A stretch of 64,000 nucleotides of DNA from Alterisphingorhabdus sp038748365 (GCA_038748365.1 JBCDIZ010000001.1:1-64000); one strand, 5' to 3'; shown: positions 33,802-43,442, counted from the stretch's first letter. Program-made: numbers and translations. The notes: generated by a model from the sequence alone, not told the origin.

Positions 33802-34851
33802 ATGCTTCTCAACGGTTTTGTACGACTAGCTATAGCCATGATAAGCCTGCTTGCAGTGACCATAGCAAGGGCAGAGACCACAGAGCTTATACAGCATGAC
33901 TTCGACACAGGCCGAACCGAGACGATTTCGCTTGAGACGGAGCCGATGTCTTCCTCTCCCTCTATGATCCCTGATGGACCATCAGAAGCGATGAAGCTGC
34001 CACTAAGCAAGCCGATCCTGACGGTTGGCACAACCGAAATTTCTCAGTTATTCCGCGTTCGCTCGGTGCTTGATACGCAGATGTTTCCTGCGACTGCCCT
34101 CGCAAAATTGTATCGTTTGAACGCCGATGGCTCCCGGTCGGGCAATGCGTGCACAGCCCAATTTGTCGGTCCACGTCATTTGCTCACTGCCTTGCACTGC
34201 ATTATCGACGTGCGCACAGGAAAACCACATTCAGGATTTGAACTGGCTATTGGTTTCGACAACGGACTGGCGGGGCCACATGGTACCATCAAAGCGATAA
34301 GATCATGGTATCAAGCAAATAGTCCGGCAGATTTGCAAAGCCGCGCGATTGCGGAGCGTTGCTCGGATTTCGCACTAGTTGAAGTCGCGGAGCCAGTCGG
34401 CTTGAGTACAGGATGGTTGGGGATGAAGGCGGAGATTTCCCCTGAATCAATGCAGCAAGCAATGTACCGCTTTTCCTATCCAAACCGACGAGGAAGTGAG
34501 GTTTTACGCCAGACACTGGAGCAACTTGACGGGCAGAACCTACCGGAGGCCACGAAGGAGGCTGTGAAAACCAAACTACGCGAGCGCATTTCGGATACCG
34601 CTTCTCGGGAACCCGAGTTTTCGCCGGATAATCTTTACTTCGAATTTGGCAATGTAGACCGAGTCGAACCGCAAGCATTTGTAACTGAAGATAATTTCAC
34701 GCTGCCGGGACAGAGTGGGAGCGTTTGGCTGGATCGGACCTATGCAGCACTGTCCGTGCATTCGCGAAATGCCAGCTCAGAAAGCATTGATTGCCGTTTA
34801 AACGAGCTAGTAATCGGCGCGTTTTCGGCGGTCATTGAGCAATCAAACTAG
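33802..34851 (+). CDS. exported trypsin-like serine protease
   Basis: A 349-residue protein with signal peptide (VTIARAETT, about 25) and a chymotrypsin-like fold. The triad is visible: His132 in HLLTALHC, Asp189 in CSDFALVEV and Ser305 in PGQSGSVWL, with paired Cys (NAC...LHC). About 110 residues precede the protease domain and look like a propeptide or spacer. The DNA is noticeably more AT-rich and less biased in codon use than neighbouring genes, which suggests recent acquisition. Target unknown. Confidence 0.8.
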   Translation: MLLNGFVRLAIAMISLLAVTIARAETTELIQHDFDTGRTETISLETEPMSSSPSMIPDGPSEAMKLPLSKPILTVGTTEISQLFRVRSVLDTQMFPATALAKLYRLNADGSRSGNACTAQFVGPRHLLTALHCIIDVRTGKPHSGFELAIGFDNGLAGPHGTIKAIRSWYQANSPADLQSRAIAERCSDFALVEVAEPVGLSTGWLGMKAEISPESMQQAMYRFSYPNRRGSEVLRQTLEQLDGQNLPEATKEAVKTKLRERISDTASREPEFSPDNLYFEFGNVDRVEPQAFVTEDNFTLPGQSGSVWLDRTYAALSVHSRNASSESIDCRLNELVIGAFSAVIEQSN

Positions 34852-34907
34852 TGCGGGATTAGCGAGAGGGCGGCTCCCTAGGGTCTCAGTTGACGGAGCA
34901 TTGAGAA

Positions 34908-35765
34908 CTAAGCTGCTTCTTCTGTCGGCACCTTCTCATGCCGAGGCGGGCCGTCGAGATGCTGGCGTATGGCTTCCAGACATTCGTCCAGATGGCTGAG
35001 CAGGAAGAGATGGCCGCCATCCTCGATCAGGTGCATTTTGCTATTGGGGATCAGAGTTTCGAGGATCGTGCCATTGATTGGGCGAACGATATTATCCTCA
35101 CCGCCCATCATGATCAGCGTTTCCTTGTTCATCATTGGCAGGAAAGGCGCGCTGGTCCATCCGGCAAAGGCAAGTAGCTGATAGAGATAACCGAGACGGC
35201 TCGGCGGAGTCAGGCGGCTGGAATGGCCCTTTTTGCCATCGGTATTGCCGCCATAAAGGGTGGCGAAATTTTCGTTCATATAGTCGGGATCGATATAGCG
35301 ACGCGGATCAGCCATTTTGGTCAGCGCCGACATCTTGCCCGGCACCATGAACATTCCCGCAGTAGTCGCTGCGAGGATCAATTTACGCACACGATCGGAG
35401 TGCTGCAGCGTGAAATGCTGCGCCATGGCGCCGCCCCAGCTGACGCCCATGACATCAGCTTCAGCAATATCATAGCCATTGAGAATGTTGTTGACGATGC
35501 GCGACATCCATATTGCATTATAGGGAACCAGCGTATCAGGCGAACCGCCGACGCCGGGCATATCCAGCGTGATAAACGGCCGCTCTGTCAGCATTTCGGC
35601 AAAGGGAGCGACGGCTTCCATATTGGCGCCGATGCCGTTGAAGAAAAGCAAAGGCGGAGCATCCAGCCCCTTATCAAATCGCCAGCGCGCAACCCGTAGC
35701 TCCTTGCCGTCCACTATTTCCATTGAGACATCGGCACCGTGCATTGGGTCTTTTATCTTTGGCAT
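34908..35765 (-). CDS. phaZ: intracellular medium-chain polyhydroxyalkanoate depolymerase
   Basis: A 285-residue alpha/beta hydrolase closely resembling Pseudomonas PhaZ: FFNGIGANMEAVAPFAEML, TLDMPGVGGSPDT, nucleophile elbow VMGVSWGGAMAQHF (Ser109), KLILAATTAGMFMVPGK, ADPRRYIDPDY, GYLYQLLAFAGWTSAPFLP and LIEDGGHLFLL with the catalytic His. It releases hydroxyacid monomers from cytoplasmic granules. It lies 86 bases downstream of the PHA synthase gene on the same strand. Confidence 0.88.
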   Translation of the reverse strand: MPKIKDPMHGADVSMEIVDGKELRVARWRFDKGLDAPPLLFFNGIGANMEAVAPFAEMLTERPFITLDMPGVGGSPDTLVPYNAIWMSRIVNNILNGYDIAEADVMGVSWGGAMAQHFTLQHSDRVRKLILAATTAGMFMVPGKMSALTKMADPRRYIDPDYMNENFATLYGGNTDGKKGHSSRLTPPSRLGYLYQLLAFAGWTSAPFLPMMNKETLIMMGGEDNIVRPINGTILETLIPNSKMHLIEDGGHLFLLSHLDECLEAIRQHLDGPPRHEKVPTEEAA

Positions 35766-35851
35766 AAATGTTCCGTTATTGCGTCCCGCTGGACTGATTT
35801 GAGTTTCCTATACATGCTTGAGTCGGTTTTGTCGAAACCGGCTTTTTGCTT

Positions 35852-37576
35852 TTAATCAAGGACATAAAGGCCTGGAGCCGCTTCTTTGGGCGGATTGGCT
35901 TTGCTGCCCAGCGTCTTGGGCGGATCAATCTCTTTGCCCGAACGCGCCTGTACCCACTCCATCCAATAGGGCCACCAGCTGCCTTTCACCTCCTCGGTTC
36001 CGCTCAGCCATTTATCGACATCGGCAGGCGGCTTTTTCTGCTTACTGGGCGTATTGCCTTTGGTCTTGAAATATTTCGCCTTGGGGTTGGTCGGTGGGTT
36101 GAGGATCGCCTGCATATGCCCCGATTGCGACAGCACAAATTCTATATTTTTCGATCCGAACAATTGGGTCGAACGATAACAGGCACGCCATGGGGTGATA
36201 TGATCTGTAACGCCGCCAAGGATGAACAGATCATTGTCGACCTTGGAAATGTCCACCATATGGTCGACCATCTCGACTTCGCCATGATTAACAAAGGCAA
36301 GTGTCTCAAAAATCTTGAGGAAATCGCCCATCAGGCTGGCCGAGAGATTGGTTGCATCGGCATTCCAGAACAGCACATCAAAAGCCGGGGGGTCTTCGCC
36401 CATCAGATAATTGTTGATGACATAATTCCAGATCAGGTCATTCGGTCGCAGCCACGCAAAGCCGCGAGCTAGCGAGTTCCCCTCAATCACACCCTGTCGC
36501 GCGGCACGTTGTTTGGCGAGCTCCAGCGAGTTCTCGCTCATCAGCGATCCCGCCTCGATATCATTCTGCTTAGGGTGCAGCACGCAGACCATAAGCGTCA
36601 CTGCGCCCATGCGGCTGTCTTTTTCGGAAGCCAGTTTGGAGAGCAGCATCGCCAATGTCTGGCCGCCCGAACAGCCGCCGGAAACATTGACTGTGTCGGA
36701 TCCTGTAATCTCGCAAATCGCATCAATCGCCTCTTTGCACGAGGCGATATAGTCGGCCATATCCCAGATGCCGTGTTCTTTTTCCGGATTGCGCCAGCTG
36801 ATGACGAAGGTCTGGATACCGTTATCCAGCTGCCATTTGACTACGGATTTTTCCGGGCTGAGATCATTGATGTACATCTTGTTGATCTGCGGCGGGATGG
36901 TAAGCTGCGGCGTCTCATACACCTTGTCGGTGGTCGGCGCATATTCGATCAGCTCCATCATCTCGTTGCGATAGACGACATTGCCTTTTGAGGTCGCGAC
37001 ATTTTTGCCCAGCTCGAACGGCTTTTTGTCGACCTGGCTGACCATACCATCATTGTAAACCATATCGTCATAAGCATTTTTCAGGCCCTTGATCAGCGAC
37101 AGGCCACCGCTGTCAATCGCTCGCTTCTGCGCCATCGGGTTGCCAATAAAGGTGTTTGTAGGGGCAAGGGAATCAATGATGATATTGCTGATGAAATTGG
37201 CGCGGTCCTTCTCCAGCGCATCCAGTTCCAGATCCTCAATCCAGCGCTGCATACCCTTTTGCACAGCCAGATAATATTGCGCACCCGCTTTGAAGAAGGG
37301 GTTGAACTGCCAGGCCGGGTCCATGAAGCGTTTATCTTTGGGGTGCGGTGACAGCTCCGACTTGCCGGTAAAAATCTTCACCACATCTTCAGAGAAAGCC
37401 TGGGCATGGCGCATGGTTCGCGCCGGATCGCTCGCAGTTTCGCGAAGCAACAGGCCAATCGCGCCGACAAAATCCTCACGCGCAAGACCCATTAACGGAC
37501 CAAGTGCTGTGGTTGATTGTGCGGCTTCATCTACCAATGTGCGCGGGCCGGAATTGGGGGTGGCCTGTTCGCTCAT
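35852..37576 (-). CDS. phaC: polyhydroxyalkanoate synthase, class II type
   Basis: A 574-residue PHA synthase that polymerises (R)-3-hydroxyacyl-CoA on granules. The lipase-like box is GGCSGG with nucleophile Cys302; the Asp lies in GGVTDHITPW (Asp458) and the His in SQSGHMQAILNPP (His487). The segments QGVIEGNSLARGFAWLRPNDLIWNYVINNYLMGEDPP-AFDVLFWN and the ending APGLYVLD match Pseudomonas-type class II synthases better than class I. No phaE/phaR partner is adjacent. The Gly before Cys replaces the usual Ala in GACSGG. The upstream gene is a GMC oxidoreductase, the downstream gene phaZ. Confidence 0.92.
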   Translation of the reverse strand: MSEQATPNSGPRTLVDEAAQSTTALGPLMGLAREDFVGAIGLLLRETASDPARTMRHAQAFSEDVVKIFTGKSELSPHPKDKRFMDPAWQFNPFFKAGAQYYLAVQKGMQRWIEDLELDALEKDRANFISNIIIDSLAPTNTFIGNPMAQKRAIDSGGLSLIKGLKNAYDDMVYNDGMVSQVDKKPFELGKNVATSKGNVVYRNEMMELIEYAPTTDKVYETPQLTIPPQINKMYINDLSPEKSVVKWQLDNGIQTFVISWRNPEKEHGIWDMADYIASCKEAIDAICEITGSDTVNVSGGCSGGQTLAMLLSKLASEKDSRMGAVTLMVCVLHPKQNDIEAGSLMSENSLELAKQRAARQGVIEGNSLARGFAWLRPNDLIWNYVINNYLMGEDPPAFDVLFWNADATNLSASLMGDFLKIFETLAFVNHGEVEMVDHMVDISKVDNDLFILGGVTDHITPWRACYRSTQLFGSKNIEFVLSQSGHMQAILNPPTNPKAKYFKTKGNTPSKQKKPPADVDKWLSGTEEVKGSWWPYWMEWVQARSGKEIDPPKTLGSKANPPKEAAPGLYVLD

Positions 37577-37763
37577 ATCTCTCTCCCTTTATGTCGCGCT
37601 GTTGCGCTTATTGTTCTTATATTTTTCTGTTTATCCCATTTTGCCAGAAATGCCACTGCACTGTTGTGCCTAAGCTAAATGACAAATGATCCATAGCCGC
37701 AGGATTAGCGTCCCTTGTGCATTGGGACAACATGCCGTTTGCGTCAGCTTTGACGAAGCTCGA

Positions 37764-39791
37764 TCAGCCGAAAATGCGTTTACCTTCTGTCACGCGATTG
37801 GCCATTGCCATGGTGGTGAGCTGAGCATTGACGCGGATGCAGCTAGGCATCACGCTGGCGTCTGTAACATAGACATTGGTTGTACCATGGACCTTCTGAT
37901 CCATATCAACCACGCCTTTATTCGGGTCTTGGTTGATCGCATTGCCACCATGGGGGTGGCTGGAAGAGAGCACAACATCATCCGCTTCATGGATAGCATT
38001 CTCAAAAAACGCATCAACGGCATTATTGTCCATGCCTTTCCAGAGCGTCTGTCCGCGCAATAGAGCGGGGTAGACTTCCAGTGCTCCGGCGGCGAGATGC
38101 ACCTTGGAGAGTGTCGCTAGCGCCCGCTTGAGTGTATTGAGCGTCTTGCCATCAAGATGAAAATCGAGTCTGCCCTTTTTAATCTCTCCCAGACGATCCG
38201 CAGGAAACAGCACTCCTGCTGAGGCAAGGCGGCTATAGTTGCGCATGCGCTGATAATGTTCCTCAAACCAGCCAGGCACCAGTGTCGACATACTCATCGG
38301 CGGCTGGAAATGGCTTTCAATCAGAAAGTCGCCGCGATCGACATAGGTTGCCATCTGGTCCTCATCCCAGGCATTCTGTTTATCTTCCATCAGTGCCGGA
38401 ACAGGGCATGCGATGTTGAGCGAAATGCCTTTGCCTGTGCCTTTGACCCGGCTGGCATCAAGAATATTGGATGAGGCGATAGTCCCCGCAGCAACCACCA
38501 CGCCTTTGCTGGCACGGATGGTTTTGCGGGTGCCATCACGGAATTTCACCGCCACAGCATTGGCGATGCGTGCACCCGCATTGTCGCGACCACCCCATAA
38601 AATCTCGGTCACTTCGCATTCGGGTACGATGTGAGCAGGGGTGTCGGCGCTGGTCGCATCGGCCAACCATGTTTCCGGCGGCGCGTTCTTGCGACCATAG
38701 GGACAGCCAGTATTGCAATAGCCAGCCGAAACACAGGCGCGGTCAGAGCCATAGGCAGCCCAATTCTTGCTGAACCATTCCAGCACTGCATCCTCATCCA
38801 ATGGATCGCTGGTTGTGCCGAGGTAGGCATTCCAGGCCTGAACCAGATGCGTCCCATTGCTGCGCCCCAAACGGTTGGCAATGCGCTTGATATCAAGTCG
38901 CGTCTCGACGCGATCATAGCTCTTATCCAGTTCTGTCCTGCTTACTGGCGCACCAAGACTTTTCCATGTTTCGAGAACATCCTCGGCATCAGGATGGAGC
39001 AACTGATCTGGTGCAACTCTGAGCGAAATACCGTTATTAATGACCGGCGAACCGCCAACAACCTGGCCCTGAAACACGATAATATCGCGGTTGCGGGTCG
39101 TCTGAATCGCACCATCGCGATAGAGGTTGGACGACATGATTTTTTCATGCGTGGTGATACGGCTGGCCGGGAAATGCTCGCCTGCCTCAAGGATCAGCAC
39201 CTTGTAACCACTTTCAGCCAGATTAGCCGCCGCCACCGCACCACCGGCGCCGGAGCCGATGACAATGACCTCGGCGTCATCCGGCACAGTGATGCTATCG
39301 AAGAAAGCCGAAGCAGGCAGGTCGCCGGACGTGTTTTCTACAACCGGCGGGTCTTGCGGCGCGCCCGCTCTTTGGCGCGCTGCTGGCAGCGTAAAGTCGA
39401 GACTTTGCAGCACTGGATTATTGGCATTATCGATCTCGCTGCCATGCTCTCCGCCAAGCCAATGGCCATAATAGCCCGCATAGATAATCCCTCGGATCCG
39501 GGCAAAATCCTGAAAAATATCTACACGCCGATTTTGCAGCTTCTTCTCAAATTTGCGCTTGCGTGCCGTCGGGCTGGCAAAATGGAAAAACGGCCCGCCT
39601 AGCGCCAGCCAGATGACATAAAGGGAAAGACCGGTTTCACATGGCTTATTCCCATGCATCTCGGCAAACATGACCTGCAGATTATCTACCACCTGATCAG
39701 GCGTAATAACCATATAGGTGCCATGAAACAGGGTATCGGTAAACTTCTTCCAGATCGCGGCCTGAAAGCGGTTAAACGGTTTATTCTCCAT
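37764..39791 (-). CDS. GMC family FAD-dependent oxidoreductase with long N-terminal extension
   Basis: A 675-residue flavoprotein. The FAD motif VIGSGAGGAVAAANLAESG sits at about 178-196, after an unusually long 170-residue N-terminal extension resembling that of long-chain alcohol oxidase-type GMC enzymes. A Cys-rich ACVSAGYCNTGCPYGRK (often seen in gluconate-dehydrogenase-like/alcohol oxidase relatives) and the C-terminal SSSHPHGGNAI...VTDASVMPSCIRVNAQLTTMAMANRV with catalytic His/Asn complete the fold. Substrate likely a long-chain or hydrophobic alcohol; this is inferred. It starts the phaC-phaZ gene run, 187 bases upstream of phaC. Confidence 0.85.
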   Translation of the reverse strand: MENKPFNRFQAAIWKKFTDTLFHGTYMVITPDQVVDNLQVMFAEMHGNKPCETGLSLYVIWLALGGPFFHFASPTARKRKFEKKLQNRRVDIFQDFARIRGIIYAGYYGHWLGGEHGSEIDNANNPVLQSLDFTLPAARQRAGAPQDPPVVENTSGDLPASAFFDSITVPDDAEVIVIGSGAGGAVAAANLAESGYKVLILEAGEHFPASRITTHEKIMSSNLYRDGAIQTTRNRDIIVFQGQVVGGSPVINNGISLRVAPDQLLHPDAEDVLETWKSLGAPVSRTELDKSYDRVETRLDIKRIANRLGRSNGTHLVQAWNAYLGTTSDPLDEDAVLEWFSKNWAAYGSDRACVSAGYCNTGCPYGRKNAPPETWLADATSADTPAHIVPECEVTEILWGGRDNAGARIANAVAVKFRDGTRKTIRASKGVVVAAGTIASSNILDASRVKGTGKGISLNIACPVPALMEDKQNAWDEDQMATYVDRGDFLIESHFQPPMSMSTLVPGWFEEHYQRMRNYSRLASAGVLFPADRLGEIKKGRLDFHLDGKTLNTLKRALATLSKVHLAAGALEVYPALLRGQTLWKGMDNNAVDAFFENAIHEADDVVLSSSHPHGGNAINQDPNKGVVDMDQKVHGTTNVYVTDASVMPSCIRVNAQLTTMAMANRVTEGKRIFG

Positions 39792-39980
39792 CGCTTCTCT
39801 CCAGCAGCGACCCGAAGAGAATCTATACGTAACATAACATGGCGTAACAACTTGATTAAAGACTTAAAATGAGCCGCAATGCGCTATGGACGCCTTTCCT
39901 GCTGACACATTGCGCTGACGCTGCTAACCGCTGCTGACAAAGAGGCTATGCTGCCTGTCACAATATTCTAGAAATCCTCG

Positions 39981-41786
39981 ATGACCGACTTATCCAAAAT
40001 CCGTAATTTCTCGATTATCGCCCATATCGACCATGGCAAATCCACGCTGGCCGACCGGCTGATCCAATATACTGGCGGCCTCACCGAGCGCGAAATGGAG
40101 GCGCAGGTACTCGATAATATGGATATCGAGAAAGAGCGCGGCATCACCATCAAGGCGCAGACGGTGCGGCTGAACTACACCGCGCAGGATGGCGAAACTT
40201 ATGAGCTCTCGCTGATGGATACGCCGGGGCATGTCGATTTTGCCTATGAGGTATCGCGATCGCTGGCGGCCTGTGAAGGCGCGCTGCTGGTGGTCGATGC
40301 GGCGCAGGGGGTTGAGGCGCAGACTCTCGCCAATGTCTATCAGTCGATTGAGCATGATCATGAGATATTACCGGTGATCAACAAGATTGACCTGCCCGCT
40401 GCTGATCCGGAGCGAGTGAAGGCGGAGATTGAGGATATTATCGGCCTTCCTGCCGATGAAGCTGTCCATGCCAGTGCCAAATCGGGCATTGGCATTCAGG
40501 ATATTCTCGAACAGATCGTCACCAAAATCCCGCCGCCCTCGGGTGACCGGGATGCACCGCTTAAAGCGATGCTGGTCGATAGCTGGTATGATCCGTATCT
40601 CGGCGTTGTCATCCTTGTCCGGGTGATGGATGGCATGCTAAAAAAAGGCGAGCGCATCAAATTCATGCAAGCCGGGAGCGAGCATCTGGTCGATCGTGTG
40701 GGCTGTATGCGGCCCAAGATTGAGCATCTGGACGAGCTGGGTCCGGGCGAAATCGGCTTTATCACCGCGCAGATCAAAGAGGTCAGCCAGACTGCTGTGG
40801 GTGACACCATTACCACGGTGAAAAACGGGGCGGAAGAGCCGCTGCCCGGGTTTAAGGAAGTGCAGTCGGTGGTGTTCTGCGGCCTGTTCCCGGTTGATGC
40901 TGCGGACTTTGAAAAGCTGCGCGAAAGCATCTCCAAGCTGCGGCTGAATGACGCCAGCTTCACCTTCGAGATGGAAACCAGCGCGGCTTTGGGGCAGGGT
41001 TTTCGCTGCGGTTTTCTGGGCCTGTTGCATCTGGAGATTATTCAGGAGCGTCTCACCCGCGAATATGATCTCGACCTGATCACCACTGCACCGTCGGTTG
41101 TTTATAAAGTCACCATGACCGATGGCGAGGAAATTCATCTGCACAATCCGGCGGACATGCCTGATGTCGTGAAGATCGCGGAGATTGAGGAGCCCTGGAT
41201 CGAGGCGGTGATCTATTGCCCCGATGAGTATCTCGGCAGCATTTTGAAACTCTGTCAGGATCGGCGCGGGATCCAGAAGAACCTGACCTATGTCGGCGAC
41301 CGCGCGCAGGTGACCTATGAGCTGCCGCTCAACGAGGTGGTGTTTGACTTTTATGATCGCCTCAAATCGATCAGCCGTGGCTATGCCAGCTTTGACTATG
41401 AACAGATCGGCCTGCGTCCGGGCCATCTGGTGAAAATGAATGTGCTGGTGAATTCAGAGCCGGTTGATGCGCTCAGCATGATCGTCCATCGCGATGCCGC
41501 CGAGGCGCGCGGGCGGCATATGTGCGAGCGCCTGAAAGACCTGATCCCGCGCCACCTGTTCAAAATCCCGGTCCAGGCGGCGATCGGTGGCAAGGTGATC
41601 GCCCGCGAAACCATCAGCGCGATGCGCAAGGACGTTACCGCCAAATGCTATGGCGGCGATATCAGCCGCAAGAAGAAGCTGCTGGAGAAGCAGAAAAAGG
41701 GCAAGGCCAAGATGCGCGAATATGGCAATGTCGCCATCCCGCAGGAGGCCTTTATCGCGGCGTTGAAGATGGGTGACGATAATTAG
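39981..41786 (+). CDS. lepA: elongation factor 4 (LepA)
   Basis: A 601-residue ribosomal translocation/assembly GTPase. The G1 motif AHIDHGKSTLADRLIQ, MDIEKERGITIKAQTV, DTPGHVDFAYEVSR and NKIDLPAADPERV (G4) are canonical; the C-terminal domain has the LepA-specific GGKVIARETISAMRKDVTAKCYGGDISRKKKLLEKQKKGKAKMREYGNV region split here into its parts. Length matches the family. Divergent from the GMC gene. Confidence 0.97.
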   Translation: MTDLSKIRNFSIIAHIDHGKSTLADRLIQYTGGLTEREMEAQVLDNMDIEKERGITIKAQTVRLNYTAQDGETYELSLMDTPGHVDFAYEVSRSLAACEGALLVVDAAQGVEAQTLANVYQSIEHDHEILPVINKIDLPAADPERVKAEIEDIIGLPADEAVHASAKSGIGIQDILEQIVTKIPPPSGDRDAPLKAMLVDSWYDPYLGVVILVRVMDGMLKKGERIKFMQAGSEHLVDRVGCMRPKIEHLDELGPGEIGFITAQIKEVSQTAVGDTITTVKNGAEEPLPGFKEVQSVVFCGLFPVDAADFEKLRESISKLRLNDASFTFEMETSAALGQGFRCGFLGLLHLEIIQERLTREYDLDLITTAPSVVYKVTMTDGEEIHLHNPADMPDVVKIAEIEEPWIEAVIYCPDEYLGSILKLCQDRRGIQKNLTYVGDRAQVTYELPLNEVVFDFYDRLKSISRGYASFDYEQIGLRPGHLVKMNVLVNSEPVDALSMIVHRDAAEARGRHMCERLKDLIPRHLFKIPVQAAIGGKVIARETISAMRKDVTAKCYGGDISRKKKLLEKQKKGKAKMREYGNVAIPQEAFIAALKMGDDN

Positions 41787-41909
41787 GGCCTTCGCCCCAG
41801 GTCTAACTAGCCACAAAGCCTCCTTATCGGTCGAAATACCGAAAGGGATAAAGCTTTCCTGATCCAGCTTTTTTATCAAAGGTAAAGCCATGTAACCGCG
41901 AGGCATGGC

Positions 41910-42626
41910 TTGTCATTTTGCTGGATTTCAAACGATGGTGCTCCATTACCGCAATGGGTTCGTGATCTGGCGCTCTCTGACGAGCCAACACGCTTAGAAT
42001 GGCAACAGCCTGTGCCGCCGGAGACGCAATTGGCGGTTCTGGACGGCAGGCAATATCGCAATGGCTATGATCATTTGCCCGCATATATTGCGCGGCAAAG
42101 ATCTTTCCCTGTCATTATCGCCAATGTGGAAATCGCGCCAGACCGCGTGGCGCTGCTTGAGGCGGGTGCTGATGAAGTTTTGTCATTCGACATAGACGAT
42201 ACAGAAGCGCTGGCGCGGGCCAGAAGGATGATTTCGCTTTATCAGAGACTTGCGGACAAAACGTCTGATAAACAGCATTATGGCACGTTACGTTTCGACC
42301 ATGCGCAGCAGAAATTGTGGCGCGAACATACTCCGATTTTCGTGACGCGCAGGGAATTTGCCCTAGTCGCATGCCTCGCAAAAGCTGGTGGACGCGCTGT
42401 GTCCAAGCACGAGCTTTACAAGGCTGTGTTCAATCTGAGCTTTGATCCGGGTACCAACGTGCTAGCGGTGCATATCTATCGCTTGCGCAAAAAGCTCCAA
42501 CAGGGTTTTATCACGCAAATTCTTCGCACTGTTGAAGGGCGGGGTTATGCCTTGGTGAAAGACCAAACCGTAATCGAGCCGTTAGGAGACCAGACTGATG
42601 TCAGAAACCGAGCAAACCATGCTTGA
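41910..42626 (+). CDS. OmpR-type winged-helix response regulator with degenerate receiver
   Basis: A 238-residue DNA-binding protein. The C-terminal half is a clear OmpR/PhoB winged helix (IFVTRREFALVACLAKAGGRAVSKHELYKAVF, TNVLAVHIYRLRKKLQQ, LRTVEGRGYAL). The N-terminal half is receiver-like (ALLEAGADEVLSFDIDDTEALARARRMI) but lacks the paired N-terminal acids; the only plausible phosphoacceptor is the Asp of AVLDGRQ. No histidine kinase is near. The stop lies inside the next gene (29-base overlap), so it is translationally coupled to the GST. Confidence 0.8.
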   Translation: MSFCWISNDGAPLPQWVRDLALSDEPTRLEWQQPVPPETQLAVLDGRQYRNGYDHLPAYIARQRSFPVIIANVEIAPDRVALLEAGADEVLSFDIDDTEALARARRMISLYQRLADKTSDKQHYGTLRFDHAQQKLWREHTPIFVTRREFALVACLAKAGGRAVSKHELYKAVFNLSFDPGTNVLAVHIYRLRKKLQQGFITQILRTVEGRGYALVKDQTVIEPLGDQTDVRNRANHA

Positions 42627-43311
42627 CCTGTATTTTGCACCGACACCTAATGGTTGGAAAGTCTCAATCATGCTCGAAGAATGCGGGTTAGCCTATAATG
42701 TGAAACCGGTGAATATCGGCGCTGGCGAGCAGTTTGCGCCGGATTTTCTGGAGATCAGTCCGAACAACCGCATCCCGGCATTGGTCGATCATGCTGCAAA
42801 GGGCGGGGAAGGGCCGCTTTCGATTTTCGAGACCGGGGCGATCCTTATCTATCTCGCCGAAAAGACTGGCCGGTATCTCCCTACCGACCCTGCTGGTCGT
42901 TATAGCGTGATCCAGTGGCTGATGTGGCAAATGGGCGGGCTGGGGCCGATGCTCGGTCAGCATGGCCATTTCGCGCTCTATGCGCCGGAGAAAATCCCTT
43001 ATGCGATTGATCGCTATCGCCGCGAAACCGAGCGGCTTTATGGCGTGCTGGATCGGCAATTGGCGGAAAACGAGCATGTCGCGGGTGCGGAGTATTCGAT
43101 TGCGGATATGGCGTGCTTCCCATGGGTGCAGACCTATAAGCGGCAGGGGATTGATCTGGCTGGCGATTTCCCGAATGTTCGCCGCTGGTACGATGCCTTG
43201 AAACAGCGCCCGGCATTGCGGCGTGGTATGGCTTTGGGTCGGAAGGCGTTGAACCGTAATCCGCAAGAGGATGCCGAGGCGCGGAAGAATCTGTTTGGGT
43301 TGAAGGATTGA
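42598..43311 (+). CDS. glutathione S-transferase, YfcG/nu-class-like
   Basis: A 237-residue GST. DLYFAPTPNGWKVSIMLEECGLAYNVKPVNIGAGEQFAPDFLEISPNNRIPALVDH is the Ure2/YfcG/YghU-type N-domain (TPNGxKV), followed by SIFETGAILIYLAEKTGRYLP and the helical domain with GAEYSIADMACFPWV. Start 42598 has AGGAG upstream, and an internal ATG at 42619 is possible. Members reduce disulfides rather than conjugate xenobiotics. The gene overlaps the regulator by 29 bases. Confidence 0.88.
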   Translation: MSETEQTMLDLYFAPTPNGWKVSIMLEECGLAYNVKPVNIGAGEQFAPDFLEISPNNRIPALVDHAAKGGEGPLSIFETGAILIYLAEKTGRYLPTDPAGRYSVIQWLMWQMGGLGPMLGQHGHFALYAPEKIPYAIDRYRRETERLYGVLDRQLAENEHVAGAEYSIADMACFPWVQTYKRQGIDLAGDFPNVRRWYDALKQRPALRRGMALGRKALNRNPQEDAEARKNLFGLKD

Positions 43312-43325
43312 GAACTAAAAACAAA

Positions 43326-43347
43326 CCCCTCCCTTCAAAGGGAGGGG
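43326..43347. repeat. GA/CT-rich perfect hairpin repeat, copy 1
   Basis: CCCCTCCCTT (43326-43335) and AAGGGAGGGG (43338-43347) are perfect inverted copies around a 2-base loop, just after the GST stop. Related hairpins occur at 43421-43442, 47056-47078 and 47216-47240. No T-run follows, so it is more a REP-like element than a standard terminator. Confidence 0.6.
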
Positions 43348-43420
43348 CAAGTGGTGGGTGATGAGGACAATGGCTCGATGCCATTGTCCGAATTTCCAAG
43401 ATACAACGCCCCCACCCCAA

Positions 43421-43442
43421 CCCCTCCCCTGAAGGGGAGGGG
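43421..43442. repeat. GA/CT-rich perfect hairpin repeat, copy 2
   Basis: CCCCTCCCCT (43421-43430) and AGGGGAGGGG (43433-43442) are perfect inverted copies with a 2-base loop, just upstream of the HCCA isomerase gene. With copy 1 it brackets the 43348-43420 spacer, which contains no gene. Confidence 0.6.

Noticed and set aside
38631..39602. About 323-codon plus-strand open frame over the GMC oxidoreductase gene
   Set aside because: The minus-strand gene has clear FAD and GMC motifs; the antisense frame has none.
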